Positions 1-8,839 of a stretch of DNA of 64,000 nt are shown piece after piece (position 1 is the stretch's first letter; every line of letters starts with the position of its first letter). A program made the translations under genes and the position numbers. Source of the DNA: Curtobacterium ammoniigenes NBRC 101786. GTDB lineage: Bacteria; Actinomycetota; Actinomycetes; Actinomycetales; Microbacteriaceae. Location: contig NZ_BCSV01000004.1 of NCBI RefSeq assembly GCF_001571045.1, positions 62,001 to 126,000 on the forward strand, written 5' to 3'. Below the pieces are notes generated by a model that ran no database searches, was not told the origin of the DNA, and saw nothing but the letters and a program-made list of their open reading frames with translations.

Positions 1-454
1 GAGCGATCTCGTGCTGGTAGTACTCGTAGCGCAGCCAGCGCTCGAGCACCTCCGCGTCCTCGGTCGCGGTGCCCACCGTGTGCCGGGCCCCGAGGCGCAT
101 GAGGAACGGATTCGAATGCCGTCCGCCGCCGTGCAGTTGCACCGCAAGGTCGAAGCGACCGGCAAGCCGTGCCACGAACGCGTCCACCGGCTCATCCCGC
201 GGGCCGGGCGTTCCTGCACGAACGCCTGGGGCGATCGGGATCAGCTCGACGGCGTCCGTTGGTCCGGGGCGCCCGGCGAGCAGCTGACGGGCGAGGGGCG
301 TGCCGAGCAGGGTGATCCGTGCCTCCGGATAGGCGGCGGCGAGTGCATCGATGGCAGGCAGCGCGAACATCAGGTCACCGAGCCCGCCGCCGCGGAGCAC
401 CGCGATCTCGTGGACATCGTCGAACGTTGGCCAGAGCTCACCGATTGCGCGCAT
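1..454 (-). CDS. Glycosyltransferase family 9 (heptosyltransferase-like), 3' part missing
   Basis: The first 151 residues are visible; the C-terminal half runs off the left edge. The N-terminus reads as a GT9 fold: a strand followed by RGGGLGDLMFALPAI at about residues 21-35, the GGxGD loop region typical of ADP-heptose glycosyltransferases, then DLAVQLHGGGRHSN at about 102-115. Members transfer a heptose or similar sugar to a surface glycan from the cytoplasmic side. It is divergent from an aldehyde dehydrogenase gene and hldE, the enzyme that makes the activated heptose donor, which supports the GT9 call. The ATG at 454 is preceded by TAGACA six bases upstream, so a leaderless transcript is possible. 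The acceptor cannot be inferred. Confidence 0.82.
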   Translation of the reverse strand, partial: MRAIGELWPTFDDVHEIAVLRGGGLGDLMFALPAIDALAAAYPEARITLLGTPLARQLLAGRPGPTDAVELIPIAPGVRAGTPGPRDEPVDAFVARLAGRFDLAVQLHGGGRHSNPFLMRLGARHTVGTATEDAEVLERWLRYEYYQHEIA

Positions 455-631
455 CGTTCCTGTCTACCGGGTGGAGAACTGCTCGTGGCCCGCTCGTCCG
501 GGCGCGAACGGTCCCGTGTCGCGCTCTCCGGACAAACCCGGGGGACATCTCTCCGGACAGTTGCTGCAGGACCGGACACGGACAGCGGTGCCGCGCAAGG
601 TGGGGACCGACCGACCCTGAGGAGGACCCGC
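455..631. promoter_or_regulatory. Divergent intergenic region with a direct repeat
   Basis: This 177-bp gap separates the GT9 gene from the aldehyde dehydrogenase gene and must carry both promoters. It holds a 10-bp direct repeat TCTCCGGACA at 525-534 and 550-559, a spacing of 25 bp, which could be a regulator half-site pair. A Shine-Dalgarno sequence GAGGAGG lies at 619-625. No regulator gene is adjacent. Confidence 0.35.
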
Positions 632-2080
632 GTGACCATCGCGACCAGCATCAGCTCCGATCCGCTGACCACCGACCCGTCCGACCGGGAGGCGCCGCGC
701 GTTCTCGACGTGCGCAATCCGCGGGACGGAATGATGGCATCGCGCGTCGAGGTTGCGTCTCCGGCTGCGCTGGAGGCCGGAGTGCGTCGCGCCCGAGCGG
801 CATTCGCGGGGTGGTCGCGGACCGCCCCCGGGGAGCGCGGTCAGGTACTTCGGGCTGCGGCACTCGCGCTTCGCGAGCACGCGGAGGAACTCGCGGCGCT
901 GAACACGCGCGAAACGGGCAAGGTTCCCGGGGACGCGCTCGGCGGCGTGATGGCCGGCATCGACACGCTCCTGCAGTACGCGGAGCTCGGTCCGCTGCAT
1001 CGCGGCGAGGCGCTGCGCGGCAGCTTCGGCGCGGGCGACTTCGCGGTCCCCCACCCACGAGGCGTCGTGCTCGCGCTGACACCGTGGAACGACCCGGTGG
1101 CGGTCGCATGCGGGATCCTCGGCGCGGCGATCGTCTCCGGGAACACCGTGGTGCACAAGGCAAGCGAGCGGTGCCCTGCGACCGGAGCTCGGCTCAACGA
1201 ACTGCTCGCGGCGTCGTTGCCCGACGGTGTGCTCGTCGGGATCGACGGGGATGCGGCGACGGGCGAGGCGCTGCTGTCCCAGGATGGGATCGCCGTCTAC
1301 GCGCACGTCGGGTCGACGGCGACCGGCGACCTGCTCGCGGCGGCAGCGGTGCGATCACGGGCGCACGTGATTCGGGAGAACGGCGGCAACGACGCCATCA
1401 TCGTGGACGGCACGGTGGATCCCGAGTGGGCCGCTGCGCAGACGGCGCTCGGCGCATTCGCGAACACCGGACAGATCTGCACGAGCGTCGAACGCGTCTA
1501 CGTGCATCGGGCGATCGCAGACGAGTTCCTGCGCGCACTCGTCGCCCGGGCCGAGGCACTGACCGCGTCGGATCCGGACACGTTCGGGCCCCTCGTCGAT
1601 GCCCGCATGCGCGAGGCCGTCCAGGCGCACGTCGACGACGCCGTGGCAAACGGTGCCCGCGTGCTCGCCGGCGGGAGCATCCCGTCCGGCGACGGCACGT
1701 TCTACCCGGCGACCGTGATCGCGGACTGCACTCCGGACATGCTCGTGATGCGCGAGGAGACCTTCGGCCCCGTCGCCCCGGTCCAGATCGTCGACGACTT
1801 CGCAATGGGCCTCCGTCTCGCGCAGGAGGATCGCTACGGCCTGGCAGCAACGGTCCTGACCGCGGACACCGGCCGCGCACTCGAGGCCGCAGCGGTGCTG
1901 CCGGTCGGCACGGTGAAGGTGAACGCGGTGTTCGGCGGAGCGCCGGGCGGGAGCGCCCAGCCGCGTGGCGCCTCCGGAGCCGGATTCGGATACGGACCGC
2001 GCCTGCTCGATGAGATGACGACCCTCACGGTGGTGCACCTGGAGGCCGCCGTCACGTCGCCTGAGACGGTGCAACGATGA
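632..2080 (+). CDS. NAD(P)-dependent aldehyde dehydrogenase
   Basis: This 482-residue protein has the ALDH superfamily layout and usual length. The catalytic cysteine is Cys283 in GQICTS, the general base is Glu249 in RENGGND, and the cofactor strand includes LTPWNDP near residue 150. It oxidises an aldehyde to the acid; the substrate is not evident. The GTG start at 632 has a strong GAGGAGG 7 bases upstream; the frame is open further upstream but that part has no homologous look. The stop overlaps the hldE start as ATGA, so the two are probably translationally coupled, tying the enzyme to the heptose/glycan genes. An aldehyde dehydrogenase is an unusual partner for hldE. Confidence 0.9.
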   Translation: MTIATSISSDPLTTDPSDREAPRVLDVRNPRDGMMASRVEVASPAALEAGVRRARAAFAGWSRTAPGERGQVLRAAALALREHAEELAALNTRETGKVPGDALGGVMAGIDTLLQYAELGPLHRGEALRGSFGAGDFAVPHPRGVVLALTPWNDPVAVACGILGAAIVSGNTVVHKASERCPATGARLNELLAASLPDGVLVGIDGDAATGEALLSQDGIAVYAHVGSTATGDLLAAAAVRSRAHVIRENGGNDAIIVDGTVDPEWAAAQTALGAFANTGQICTSVERVYVHRAIADEFLRALVARAEALTASDPDTFGPLVDARMREAVQAHVDDAVANGARVLAGGSIPSGDGTFYPATVIADCTPDMLVMREETFGPVAPVQIVDDFAMGLRLAQEDRYGLAATVLTADTGRALEAAAVLPVGTVKVNAVFGGAPGGSAQPRGASGAGFGYGPRLLDEMTTLTVVHLEAAVTSPETVQR

Positions 2081-3603
2081 CCGTCGCCGATCCGCGTCTC
2101 ATCGAACGGGTGCTGGTGCGCGCGGCCGCAGAGCGTCCCGTCGTCACTGTCGTCGGCGATATGATCCTCGACCGCTGGTCGGTCGGACTCGCGGAACGGG
2201 TCAGCAGAGAGGCGCCCGCGCCGGTGGTCCGCCTCACCGAATCGATCGACGTCGCGGGCGGTGCCGCGAACACCGCCGCGAACCTCGCCGCGCTCGGGGC
2301 CGACGTGCGCATGGTGGCGTTCGTCGGAGACGATGACGCGGGCCGTGTGCTCCGCCGATTGCTCGATCAGGCCGGCGTCGACACGAGCGGCCTCGTCGCG
2401 GTGGCGAACCGGCGCACGGCCACGAAGACGCGCATCGTCGGTGGCGACCGGGTTGTCGTGCGCGTGGACGACCTTCCCGATGCCCCGAGCGACGCCGACC
2501 TGTCGCGGCTCGGCGGAGCACTCGCCCGCGCCCTCGTCGAGACGGCCGCCGTAGTCGTCTGCGACTACGAGCTCGGGATCCATCCCGACGCGCTCATTCC
2601 CGCGATACAGACCACACGTCCGGCGACGGTCGTCGTGGATGCGCACGAGGTGGTTCGGTGGACCGCACTCGCGCCCGATGTGGTCACGCCGAACAGCGCG
2701 GAGACCGAACGGCTGCTCGGGCGGTCGCTCGGCCACGGAGCAGACCGGGTTGCGATCGTCAGCGATCTCGCCGAGCCGCTCCGAGCGGCGAGCGGCGCTC
2801 GCAACGTCATCGTGACCCTGGACCGAGACGGAACGGTCGTATTCCCCGAGCCGACGCCGCAGGGCGCCGGCACAAAGGGAGCTGGACCGGCGGACGCTGG
2901 CTCGTCGACGCGGGGCCCCATCCGAACCCGGGCGACCCCTGCCTCCGAGCAGCAGGCGTCCGGCGCGGGCGACACGTTCTGCGCGACCCTCACGCTGGCG
3001 CTCGCAGTCGGTGAGGACATCGTCGACGCGGCCCGCATCGCGCAGACCGCTGCCGACGTGGTGGTCCGGGAAGCCGGAACGTCCGTGTGCCAACCTGCGC
3101 AACTCCGGGAGGCGGCGACCGGCCCCGTATCGCGGGTGGTCGATCATGACGATCTCGTGGACGTGGTTGCGGCGGCGCGGCACGACGGTCGACGCATCGT
3201 CTTCACGAACGGATGCTTCGACGTGGTGCACCGCGGGCACACGACGTACCTGCGACAGGCACGGCAGCTCGGCGACCTCCTTGTCGTCGCCGTGAACGAC
3301 GACGACTCGGTCCGCCGACTCAAGGGGCCCGAGCGTCCGATCAACAGCGCCGAGGATCGCGCGGGCGTGCTCGCGGCGCTGGCATGCGTCGACCTCGTCA
3401 CCGTGTTCGCGACCGACACGCCGATCCCGCTGCTCGAGCGGGTCCGTCCGGACGTTTACGTCAAGGGCGGCGACTACTCCCCCGACATGCTCGCCGAGAC
3501 CGACGTCGTCCGCTCGTATGGCGGCGAGGTCGTGATGGTGGACTACGTGCCCGAGCATTCGACGTCCGAGGTGGTCCGACGCATTCGGGAGGCCGCGCGA
3601 TGA
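2077..3603 (+). CDS. hldE: Bifunctional heptose-7-phosphate kinase / heptose-1-phosphate adenylyltransferase
   Basis: This 508-residue protein carries both halves of HldE. The N-terminal ribokinase-type domain (about 1-335) starts with VVTVVGDMILDRW, has GGAANTAANLAALG near 60-73 and the catalytic GAGD at 296-299. The C-terminal nucleotidylyltransferase domain has GCFDVVHRGH at 379-388 and ends with YVPEHSTSEVVRRI. Together they phosphorylate D-glycero-D-manno-heptose 7-phosphate and adenylylate the 1-phosphate, giving an ADP-heptose precursor. The gene sits between the aldehyde dehydrogenase and a GT2 gene with ATGA overlaps on both sides. HldE is best known from Gram-negative LPS synthesis; here it must feed another cell-surface glycan. 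A low-similarity linker at about 265-290 separates kinase motifs. Confidence 0.93.
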   Translation: MTVADPRLIERVLVRAAAERPVVTVVGDMILDRWSVGLAERVSREAPAPVVRLTESIDVAGGAANTAANLAALGADVRMVAFVGDDDAGRVLRRLLDQAGVDTSGLVAVANRRTATKTRIVGGDRVVVRVDDLPDAPSDADLSRLGGALARALVETAAVVVCDYELGIHPDALIPAIQTTRPATVVVDAHEVVRWTALAPDVVTPNSAETERLLGRSLGHGADRVAIVSDLAEPLRAASGARNVIVTLDRDGTVVFPEPTPQGAGTKGAGPADAGSSTRGPIRTRATPASEQQASGAGDTFCATLTLALAVGEDIVDAARIAQTAADVVVREAGTSVCQPAQLREAATGPVSRVVDHDDLVDVVAAARHDGRRIVFTNGCFDVVHRGHTTYLRQARQLGDLLVVAVNDDDSVRRLKGPERPINSAEDRAGVLAALACVDLVTVFATDTPIPLLERVRPDVYVKGGDYSPDMLAETDVVRSYGGEVVMVDYVPEHSTSEVVRRIREAAR

Positions 3604-4586
3604 CGTCGACCAGCGTCTCGGCGGTGGCTCCGCATGCACGCCCAGCGGCCGAGTGGGCTCGGCCGCCAGCGGATCGGCAGGCGCCCGAGGTCGATGTGCT
3701 CATCCCGAGCGCCGGCCGCTCGGCGGATCTCGCGGTCACCCTCGCCGGTCTCGCGGGCCAGGACCGTCCGTCGTTCCGGGTCACGATCAGCGATCAGTCG
3801 CCGGGCGGAAGCGGGACCGCCGCGCCGGCCGTGCAGGCAATGCTTCGCGTGCTCGATGCGCAGGGACGCGCCCCGCGGGTGCTCATGCATCCGGAGCGGC
3901 GCGGTCTCGCCGAACAGCGACAGTTCCTCCTCGACCACGCCGACGCGCCCGCGGTGCTGTTCCTCGACGACGACGTCTGGTTGGAACCGGGAACCGTCGA
4001 TCGCATGCTCGACGCGCTGCGAACGTACGACTGCGGACTCATCGGGTCGGCCGTGCAGGGCCTGTCCTATCTCGACGACGAGCGCCCCGATGAGCTGCGC
4101 GCGTTCGAACCGTGGGACGGCCCGGTGAAGCCCGAGCGTGTGCGCCGAGGCACTCCCGAGCACGACCGGTGGCCGCTCCACAACGCCGCGAACCCGACGC
4201 ATCTCGCGGCGCGACACGTGCGGCCCGACGGATCGTGGCGCGCGTACCGCATCGCCTGGGTCGGCGGCTGCGTGCTTTACGACCGGGAGGACCTCCTCGC
4301 GGTCGGTGGGTTCGACTTCTGGCGCGACCTCCCGCCCGAGCACGCGGGCGAGGACGTGGTCGCGCAATGGCGCGTCATGGAGCGGTTCGGCGGCGCCGGC
4401 GTTCTGCCGAGCGGCGCCGTGCACACCGAAGCGCCGACCACGGTCGTCGATCGCCGCATCGATGCCCCCGACGTGCTGATGACAGACCGTGACGACGCGG
4501 CCGCCGACTCCCAGAAGCCCGAGCCGCCGCGCCAGGCGGCTGACCAATGCGCCGTGCAGGGCGGCGCCGATCAGGAAAGGAAATAG
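3600..4586 (+). CDS. Glycosyltransferase family 2
   Basis: This 328-residue protein is a GT-A fold glycosyltransferase. VDVLIPSAGRSADLAVTLAGL at about 34-54 is the nucleotide-sugar strand, and FLDDDVW has the metal-binding Asp triplet at 123-125. A later WVGGCVLYDREDLLAVGGFDFW segment matches the acceptor-side region of GT2 enzymes. There is no membrane anchor and the last 35 residues are hydrophilic and low in complexity. It overlaps hldE by ATGA and is co-transcribed with it, so it probably adds a sugar, possibly heptose, in the same glycan pathway. Donor and acceptor are unknown. Confidence 0.85.
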   Translation: MTSTSVSAVAPHARPAAEWARPPADRQAPEVDVLIPSAGRSADLAVTLAGLAGQDRPSFRVTISDQSPGGSGTAAPAVQAMLRVLDAQGRAPRVLMHPERRGLAEQRQFLLDHADAPAVLFLDDDVWLEPGTVDRMLDALRTYDCGLIGSAVQGLSYLDDERPDELRAFEPWDGPVKPERVRRGTPEHDRWPLHNAANPTHLAARHVRPDGSWRAYRIAWVGGCVLYDREDLLAVGGFDFWRDLPPEHAGEDVVAQWRVMERFGGAGVLPSGAVHTEAPTTVVDRRIDAPDVLMTDRDDAAADSQKPEPPRQAADQCAVQGGADQERK

Positions 4587-4591
4587 AGGAC

Positions 4592-4786
4592 ATGAGCAGT
4601 CCGAACCCCATTCAGATGCAGAAGTACCTCGGCGGCGTCGACTACCCGGCGTCGAAGGATGACCTCGTCTCGACCGCCGAGCAGCACGGTGCCGACGACG
4701 CCGTGCTCGACGCGCTCCGACGTATTCCGGACGGCGAGTACGACGCTCCGACCGCCGTGTCAGAGGCCATCGGCGACCTCGACTGA
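4592..4786 (+). CDS. DUF2795 small protein
   Basis: This 64-residue protein matches the DUF2795 pattern: an N-terminal IQMQKYLGGVDYPASKDDL segment, a central helix with DDAVLDALRRIPD, and a final YDAPTAVSEAIG. The family is common in actinobacteria, often as short stand-alone proteins, and its biochemical role is not established. The ATG at 4592 follows GAGGA. It is only five bases after the GT2 gene and probably shares its transcript, but its content resembles a stress or housekeeping accessory protein more than a glycan enzyme. Confidence 0.8.
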   Translation: MSSPNPIQMQKYLGGVDYPASKDDLVSTAEQHGADDAVLDALRRIPDGEYDAPTAVSEAIGDLD

Positions 4787-4819
4787 TCCGACATGACCGA
4801 TCACGAGAAAGGAGTGGCC

Positions 4820-4993
4820 ATGACCGCCTATGAACGCGACGAGACCGTCGAACCGCTCCGGATCCGGAGCTATCGCCAGGAAGTCCGGGCGATGCGACGC
4901 GGGTGGCAGGTCAGCGGCGAGTCCCCGCAGCCGTCCGTCGACGACCTGCGTGAGAACCTGACGCCCGGGGTGCGCACGGATCGCACCCGCTGA
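4820..4993 (+). CDS. Small hydrophilic protein of unknown function
   Basis: This 57-residue ORF starts MTAYERDETVEPLRIRSYRQE and is rich in Arg and Glu, with no membrane segment. I chose the ATG at 4820 because AAAGGAG sits six bases upstream; an in-frame ATG at 4793 lacks such a site. It lies 33 bases after the DUF2795 gene and just before a strong terminator hairpin, so it is the last gene of this transcript. I do not recognise the family. Confidence 0.6.
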   Translation: MTAYERDETVEPLRIRSYRQEVRAMRRGWQVSGESPQPSVDDLRENLTPGVRTDRTR

Positions 4994-4996
4994 CGA

Positions 4997-5032
4997 ACGG
5001 GAGGCGCGTCGGACATCCGATGCGCCTCCCGT
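4997..5032 (+). terminator. Strong intrinsic-type terminator hairpin
   Basis: ACGGGAGGCGC pairs perfectly with GCGCCTCCCGT, and the inner GTCGG/CCGAT extends the stem to 16 bp around an ACAT loop. It starts four bases after the stop codon of the small gene and is followed by CTCCGTCT, a weak pyrimidine tract usual in high-GC genomes. It closes the GT9-linked hldE transcript. Confidence 0.85.
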
Positions 5033-5099
5033 CTCCGTCTTGGCCGGCAGCCGCACATCCTGGGTCGGCACCATGCGTGCGCCGGTTAGCGTCCGGGAC

Positions 5100-5990
5100 A
5101 TGGCAGACCTCAACGAACCCCAGAACGTCAGCACCAAGTACCCCGGCCCCCCGTTCGAGACGCCGAAGGTGCCCGGCCCGGCGAGCATCAGCGATATGGA
5201 TCCGCGACCGGATCACGGCGAGGACAGCTACGTCGGTCACGGCCGACTCGAGGGTCGACGCGCGCTGATCACCGGCGGCGACTCCGGTATCGGTCGCGCC
5301 GTCGCCATCGCCTACGCCCGTGAAGGGGCCGACGTGGTGCTGAACTACCTGCCGGACGAGCAGCAGGACGCCGAGGACACCGCGCGCTACGTCGAGCAGG
5401 CCGGCCGGCGGGCGCACCTCGTTCCCGGCGATCTCTCGGACGAATCGTTCTGCACCGATCTGGTCAGCGCCGCCGTCGATTTCCTCGGTGGCATCGACCT
5501 GCTCACGTTCGTCGGCGGGCGCATGCCCACGATCGACGGCATCGAGGATTTCGAGACGTCGAACTGGCAGAACGTCGTCGACGTGAACCTCTCGTCGCTG
5601 TTCTGGATCACGAAGGCCGCAAAGCGGCACTTCGGCCCCGGCGCCGTGATCACCGTCACGAGCTCGGAGCAGGCGTTCCAGCCCAGCCCGAGCTTGGTCG
5701 AGTACGCGGTCACCAAGGCGGGGATCTCCAACTGGGCGCGCGCGATGGCCGCGCAGTTGGCGTCAGAGGGCATCCGTGTGAACGCCGTCGCGCCGGGGCC
5801 CTTCTACACGCCGCTGCAGCCGGCCTCGGACCCGAAGCAGAAGCTTGAGAACTTCGGAGGCAGCGGCCCCTATGGCCGACCGGGCCAACCCGCGGAGCTG
5901 GCGTCGACGTACGTGTACCTCGCGTCGCAAGAGGCGTCGTACACGAGCGGCGAGACAATCGCCGTCACGGGAGCGATTCCGATCCACTAG
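5100..5990 (+). CDS. SDR-family oxidoreductase with N-terminal extension
   Basis: This 296-residue protein is a classical short-chain dehydrogenase with a roughly 50-residue N-terminal extension (KYPGPPFETPKVPGPASI) seen in the general-stress-protein-39/YhxC-like SDR group. The cofactor loop is TGGDSGIGRA near 60-69, the catalytic Ser is in TVTSSEQ and the active Tyr/Lys in YAVTKAG. Substrate is unknown; members act as NADP-dependent alcohol or sugar dehydrogenases and are often stress-induced. The start at 5100 lacks a clear ribosome-binding site; an upstream in-frame ATG at 5073 is possible but the extension from 5100 already matches the family. Confidence 0.87.
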   Translation: MADLNEPQNVSTKYPGPPFETPKVPGPASISDMDPRPDHGEDSYVGHGRLEGRRALITGGDSGIGRAVAIAYAREGADVVLNYLPDEQQDAEDTARYVEQAGRRAHLVPGDLSDESFCTDLVSAAVDFLGGIDLLTFVGGRMPTIDGIEDFETSNWQNVVDVNLSSLFWITKAAKRHFGPGAVITVTSSEQAFQPSPSLVEYAVTKAGISNWARAMAAQLASEGIRVNAVAPGPFYTPLQPASDPKQKLENFGGSGPYGRPGQPAELASTYVYLASQEASYTSGETIAVTGAIPIH

Positions 5991-6006
5991 TCCGGTGGTC
6001 GTCCGG

Positions 6007-6012
6007 TAGATT
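6007..6012 (+). promoter_or_regulatory. -10 element of a leaderless promoter (TAGATT)
   Basis: TAGATT ends six bases before the GTG start at 6019 and no ribosome-binding site is present, which fits a leaderless transcript. Confidence 0.45.
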
Positions 6013-6018
6013 CGCGCC

Positions 6019-7644
6019 GTGTCCGTCCCTCGTCGACGACTGCTTCGCACCGTCCTCGCGCTTGCTCTTGTCCTCGTCCTCGCGATCGCCACGGTCGTGA
6101 CTGTTCGTACGCTCACGACGAGCGGCCCTCGGTCCGTTGCGGCATCGTCCCGACCGGCACCTTTCGCCACGCACTCGGCGCAGCCGACTCCCGCGACCTT
6201 CACCACTGCCCAGGGGGTGGAGGCGCGTTGGGTGATCGAAGAGAACCGTCGGCCGGGTACGGCCGCATGGCGGATCCCCGCCGGTGCATCGTCGGCGATC
6301 GCGGGGTTCGCGGATCACACCCAAGCCACCGTCGGTGAGACGGTCGGCGTGTTCGTCTCCACCCGGGCGACGACGTTCCGCGTCGAGGCGTATCGCATGG
6401 GCTACTACGGGGGTGCTGGCGCCCGCCTCATCTGGCGCTCGGGGCCGCTACCTGGCCATCAGCAGGCGACCTGCCCAGTGACGCCCGGCACGAACATGGT
6501 GTCGTGCGACGGCTGGACGAAATCGCTGACGCTGCCGATCACGGCCGCGTTCGTGCAGGGCGATTACCTGCTGAAACTCGTCGGCGACAACGGTGCGCAG
6601 AGCTACGTCCCGCTGACCGTGTGGTCGCCGACGAGCACGGCCGCGTACCTGGTCGAGAACGACGAGTACACCTGGCAGGCCTGGAACCCCTACGGCGGAT
6701 TCGAATTCTATCAGGGGGTCGGCGCGTGCAAGCCGACCTATCCGGTGTGCAACCGCGCGCGCGTCGTATCGTTCGACCGACCATACGGGTACGGACAGGG
6801 TGCTGGGGACTTCATGGCGAACGAGCTTCCCCTCGTCTCGCTCGTGGAGCAGCGCGGGTTGGATGTGACCTACGCTCCGGACATCGTGTTCGACGAACAT
6901 CCGTCGTTCCTCATGCAGCACCGGGTGCTGCTCTCGCTCGGGCATGACGAGTGCTGGTCACTTGGAGAGCGTCAGGCCGCGGTGGCAGCGCAACGCCAGC
7001 ACGGCCTGAACATCGTCTACTTCGGGGCCAGTCCGGTACTCCGACACGTCCGACCACAGAGCTCACCACTGGGCGCCGACCGCGAGGTCGTCGACTACCG
7101 TGACGGTGCCGCAGATCCGCTCGCTGGTCACGGCGATCCAAGGAACGTCACCGGCAACACGTGGTCGTCACCGCCGGCGAACTGGTCGGAGGTACCGATG
7201 GTCGGAGAGGCGTATTCGGGGTTCATGGAGCCCGGCGGCCGACCGGTCGGCATGACGATCACCGACGCCCCGAGCTGGCTCTTCGGCGGTACCGGCCTGC
7301 ACGTCGGCTCCGTCGTGCCCGGCGTGATCGAGAGCGACTTCGACCAGTTCGATCGATCGTTGCACGCGTCGAACCTCGAGCTCTTCGCCCATTCGGCGAT
7401 GCCCGCGAACGGCATCCAGACCTCCATGCCGCCCGCGTATTCGGACATGAGCTACCAGACCGACCCCGTGTCGGGAGCGGGCTCGTTCGACACCGGCACG
7501 GTCGCCTGGATCCCGAACATGCCGGCCCATCCGGTCCTCGCGCAGATCACGGGGAATCTGCTTGCAGCCTTCGGCGAAGGACCAGCGGGCCACCTGCATC
7601 CGAGCGTGGGCAACTGGCAGCAGGACTACCCGGGCGTGCACTGA
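6019..7644 (+). CDS. Secreted or anchored N,N-dimethylformamidase-beta-like protein
   Basis: This 541-residue protein begins RRRLLRTV followed by a hydrophobic segment at about 10-28, a signal or anchor, then an Ala/Ser/Pro linker. The body resembles the large-subunit family of N,N-dimethylformamidase: an N-terminal beta-sandwich (VGETVGVFVSTRATTFRVEAYRMGYYGG near 106-133), then a domain with YTWQAWNPYGGFEFYQG, DRPYGYG and LLSLGHDECWS. The known enzyme hydrolyses dimethylformamide in the cytoplasm with a small alpha subunit, which I do not see here. An exported form without the alpha subunit probably acts on something else, perhaps a surface glycan or peptide. Function is inferred only at family level. 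Confidence 0.7.
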   Translation: MSVPRRRLLRTVLALALVLVLAIATVVTVRTLTTSGPRSVAASSRPAPFATHSAQPTPATFTTAQGVEARWVIEENRRPGTAAWRIPAGASSAIAGFADHTQATVGETVGVFVSTRATTFRVEAYRMGYYGGAGARLIWRSGPLPGHQQATCPVTPGTNMVSCDGWTKSLTLPITAAFVQGDYLLKLVGDNGAQSYVPLTVWSPTSTAAYLVENDEYTWQAWNPYGGFEFYQGVGACKPTYPVCNRARVVSFDRPYGYGQGAGDFMANELPLVSLVEQRGLDVTYAPDIVFDEHPSFLMQHRVLLSLGHDECWSLGERQAAVAAQRQHGLNIVYFGASPVLRHVRPQSSPLGADREVVDYRDGAADPLAGHGDPRNVTGNTWSSPPANWSEVPMVGEAYSGFMEPGGRPVGMTITDAPSWLFGGTGLHVGSVVPGVIESDFDQFDRSLHASNLELFAHSAMPANGIQTSMPPAYSDMSYQTDPVSGAGSFDTGTVAWIPNMPAHPVLAQITGNLLAAFGEGPAGHLHPSVGNWQQDYPGVH

Positions 7645-7741
7645 TCTCGGCGAGCGCGACAGCGCGGGCGCCGCGTGGAAGCGACCATGCAGCGCCCGGC
7701 GATCGAAGGAACGCCGGCACGCCGCGGCCCCTGAATGTGGT

Positions 7742-8770
7742 TCAGGCGGACTCGCGCCAGACGATCTCGGTGGGCAGCATGACGCTCTCGAGCACATCGT
7801 CGTCGTCCGCGCCGCGAAGCTGATTCACCACGCGTTGTGCCGCGTACCGGCCGAGCGTCTCCGCGGGCTGCCGGACGGTCGACAGCGGCGGAACGCAGCG
7901 CGTCGCCCACGAGCTGTCATCGAAGCCGACGATGCCGATCTGCTCGGGCACCGCGATGCCACGGCGATGCAGCACATCGAGCGCTCCGGCGGCGACGGCG
8001 TCCGACGCTGCGAACACGCCGTCGAGGTCCGGGGCCCGCCGCAGCAGCTCCTCCATGCCAGCGACACCGGCGTCATAGCTGTAGAAGGCGTGCGGGATGA
8101 CGAGCGCCGGATCGAACCGCTCGCCGAGCACGGCGGTGAAGCCGGCGAGGCGATCCTGCCCGGAATCGCGGTCGAGACCGCACGCGAGCATGCCCACGCG
8201 GCGCCGACCGGTCGCGAGCAGGCGAGTGACGATTTCCTCCGCTGCCCGTCGGTTGTCGATGCCGATGTACGAGACATGATGCAGATCGGGCGGATGTCCG
8301 ACCAGTGCCGCGGGGATCCCGAGCTCCTCGATCGCCTCGGTGATCGGGTCTCCGGTTCGTGCCGAGAGGACGATCGCGCCGTCGACGAATCCGCCCCGCA
8401 GGTAGTCGACGACGCGGTCGCTGTCGCGCTGGGAGTCGACCATCAGTGTGACCATCTGGTAGTCGGCGTCGGAGAGGACGGCGTTCGTCCCGATGAGGAT
8501 GTTGCCGATGTTCGGGTCTTCCAGGACGAGCGAGTGCGGCTCGTGCACGATCAGGGCGACCGCGTTCGACTGCCGGGTGGCCAGGGAACGGGCCGCGGTG
8601 TTCCGGACGTACCCGACCTTCTTGATCGCGGCCTCGACGGCCTCACGAGCGCTCGCTGAGACGTACGGCTCCCCGTTGAGCACGCGGCTGACGGTGCCGC
8701 GGGAAAGCTGCGCCTCCGCCGCGACCTCGTGGATCGTGACGCGGCGCGCCACGGTTCGGTCTCGCCCCAT
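7742..8770 (-). CDS. LacI-family transcriptional repressor (CebR-like)
   Basis: This 342-residue protein has an N-terminal LacI helix-turn-helix (VTIHEVAAEAQLSRGTVSRVLNG, about 11-33) and a periplasmic-binding-protein-like sugar sensor domain (about 65-340). The ATG at 8770 places the HTH near the N-terminus; TACAGT lies seven bases upstream, suggesting a leaderless mRNA. It is divergent from a GH42 beta-galactosidase operon whose promoter carries two dyads resembling the CebR/BglR-type consensus TGGGAGCGCTCCCA. It most likely represses that operon and is released by a galactoside or its product. Confidence 0.9.
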   Translation of the reverse strand: MGRDRTVARRVTIHEVAAEAQLSRGTVSRVLNGEPYVSASAREAVEAAIKKVGYVRNTAARSLATRQSNAVALIVHEPHSLVLEDPNIGNILIGTNAVLSDADYQMVTLMVDSQRDSDRVVDYLRGGFVDGAIVLSARTGDPITEAIEELGIPAALVGHPPDLHHVSYIGIDNRRAAEEIVTRLLATGRRRVGMLACGLDRDSGQDRLAGFTAVLGERFDPALVIPHAFYSYDAGVAGMEELLRRAPDLDGVFAASDAVAAGALDVLHRRGIAVPEQIGIVGFDDSSWATRCVPPLSTVRQPAETLGRYAAQRVVNQLRGADDDDVLESVMLPTEIVWRESA

Positions 8771-8839
8771 AGGCGCCACTGTAGCCGAGCGGATCGCTCG
8801 TCCTGACCAGCGATCGAATCGGTCCGACACGATTGTGAG

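Noticed and set aside
1834-3639. 601-codon antisense frame across hldE and the aldehyde dehydrogenase
   Set aside because: Low-complexity Arg/Asp-rich translation with no recognisable domain; overlaps well-supported sense genes.
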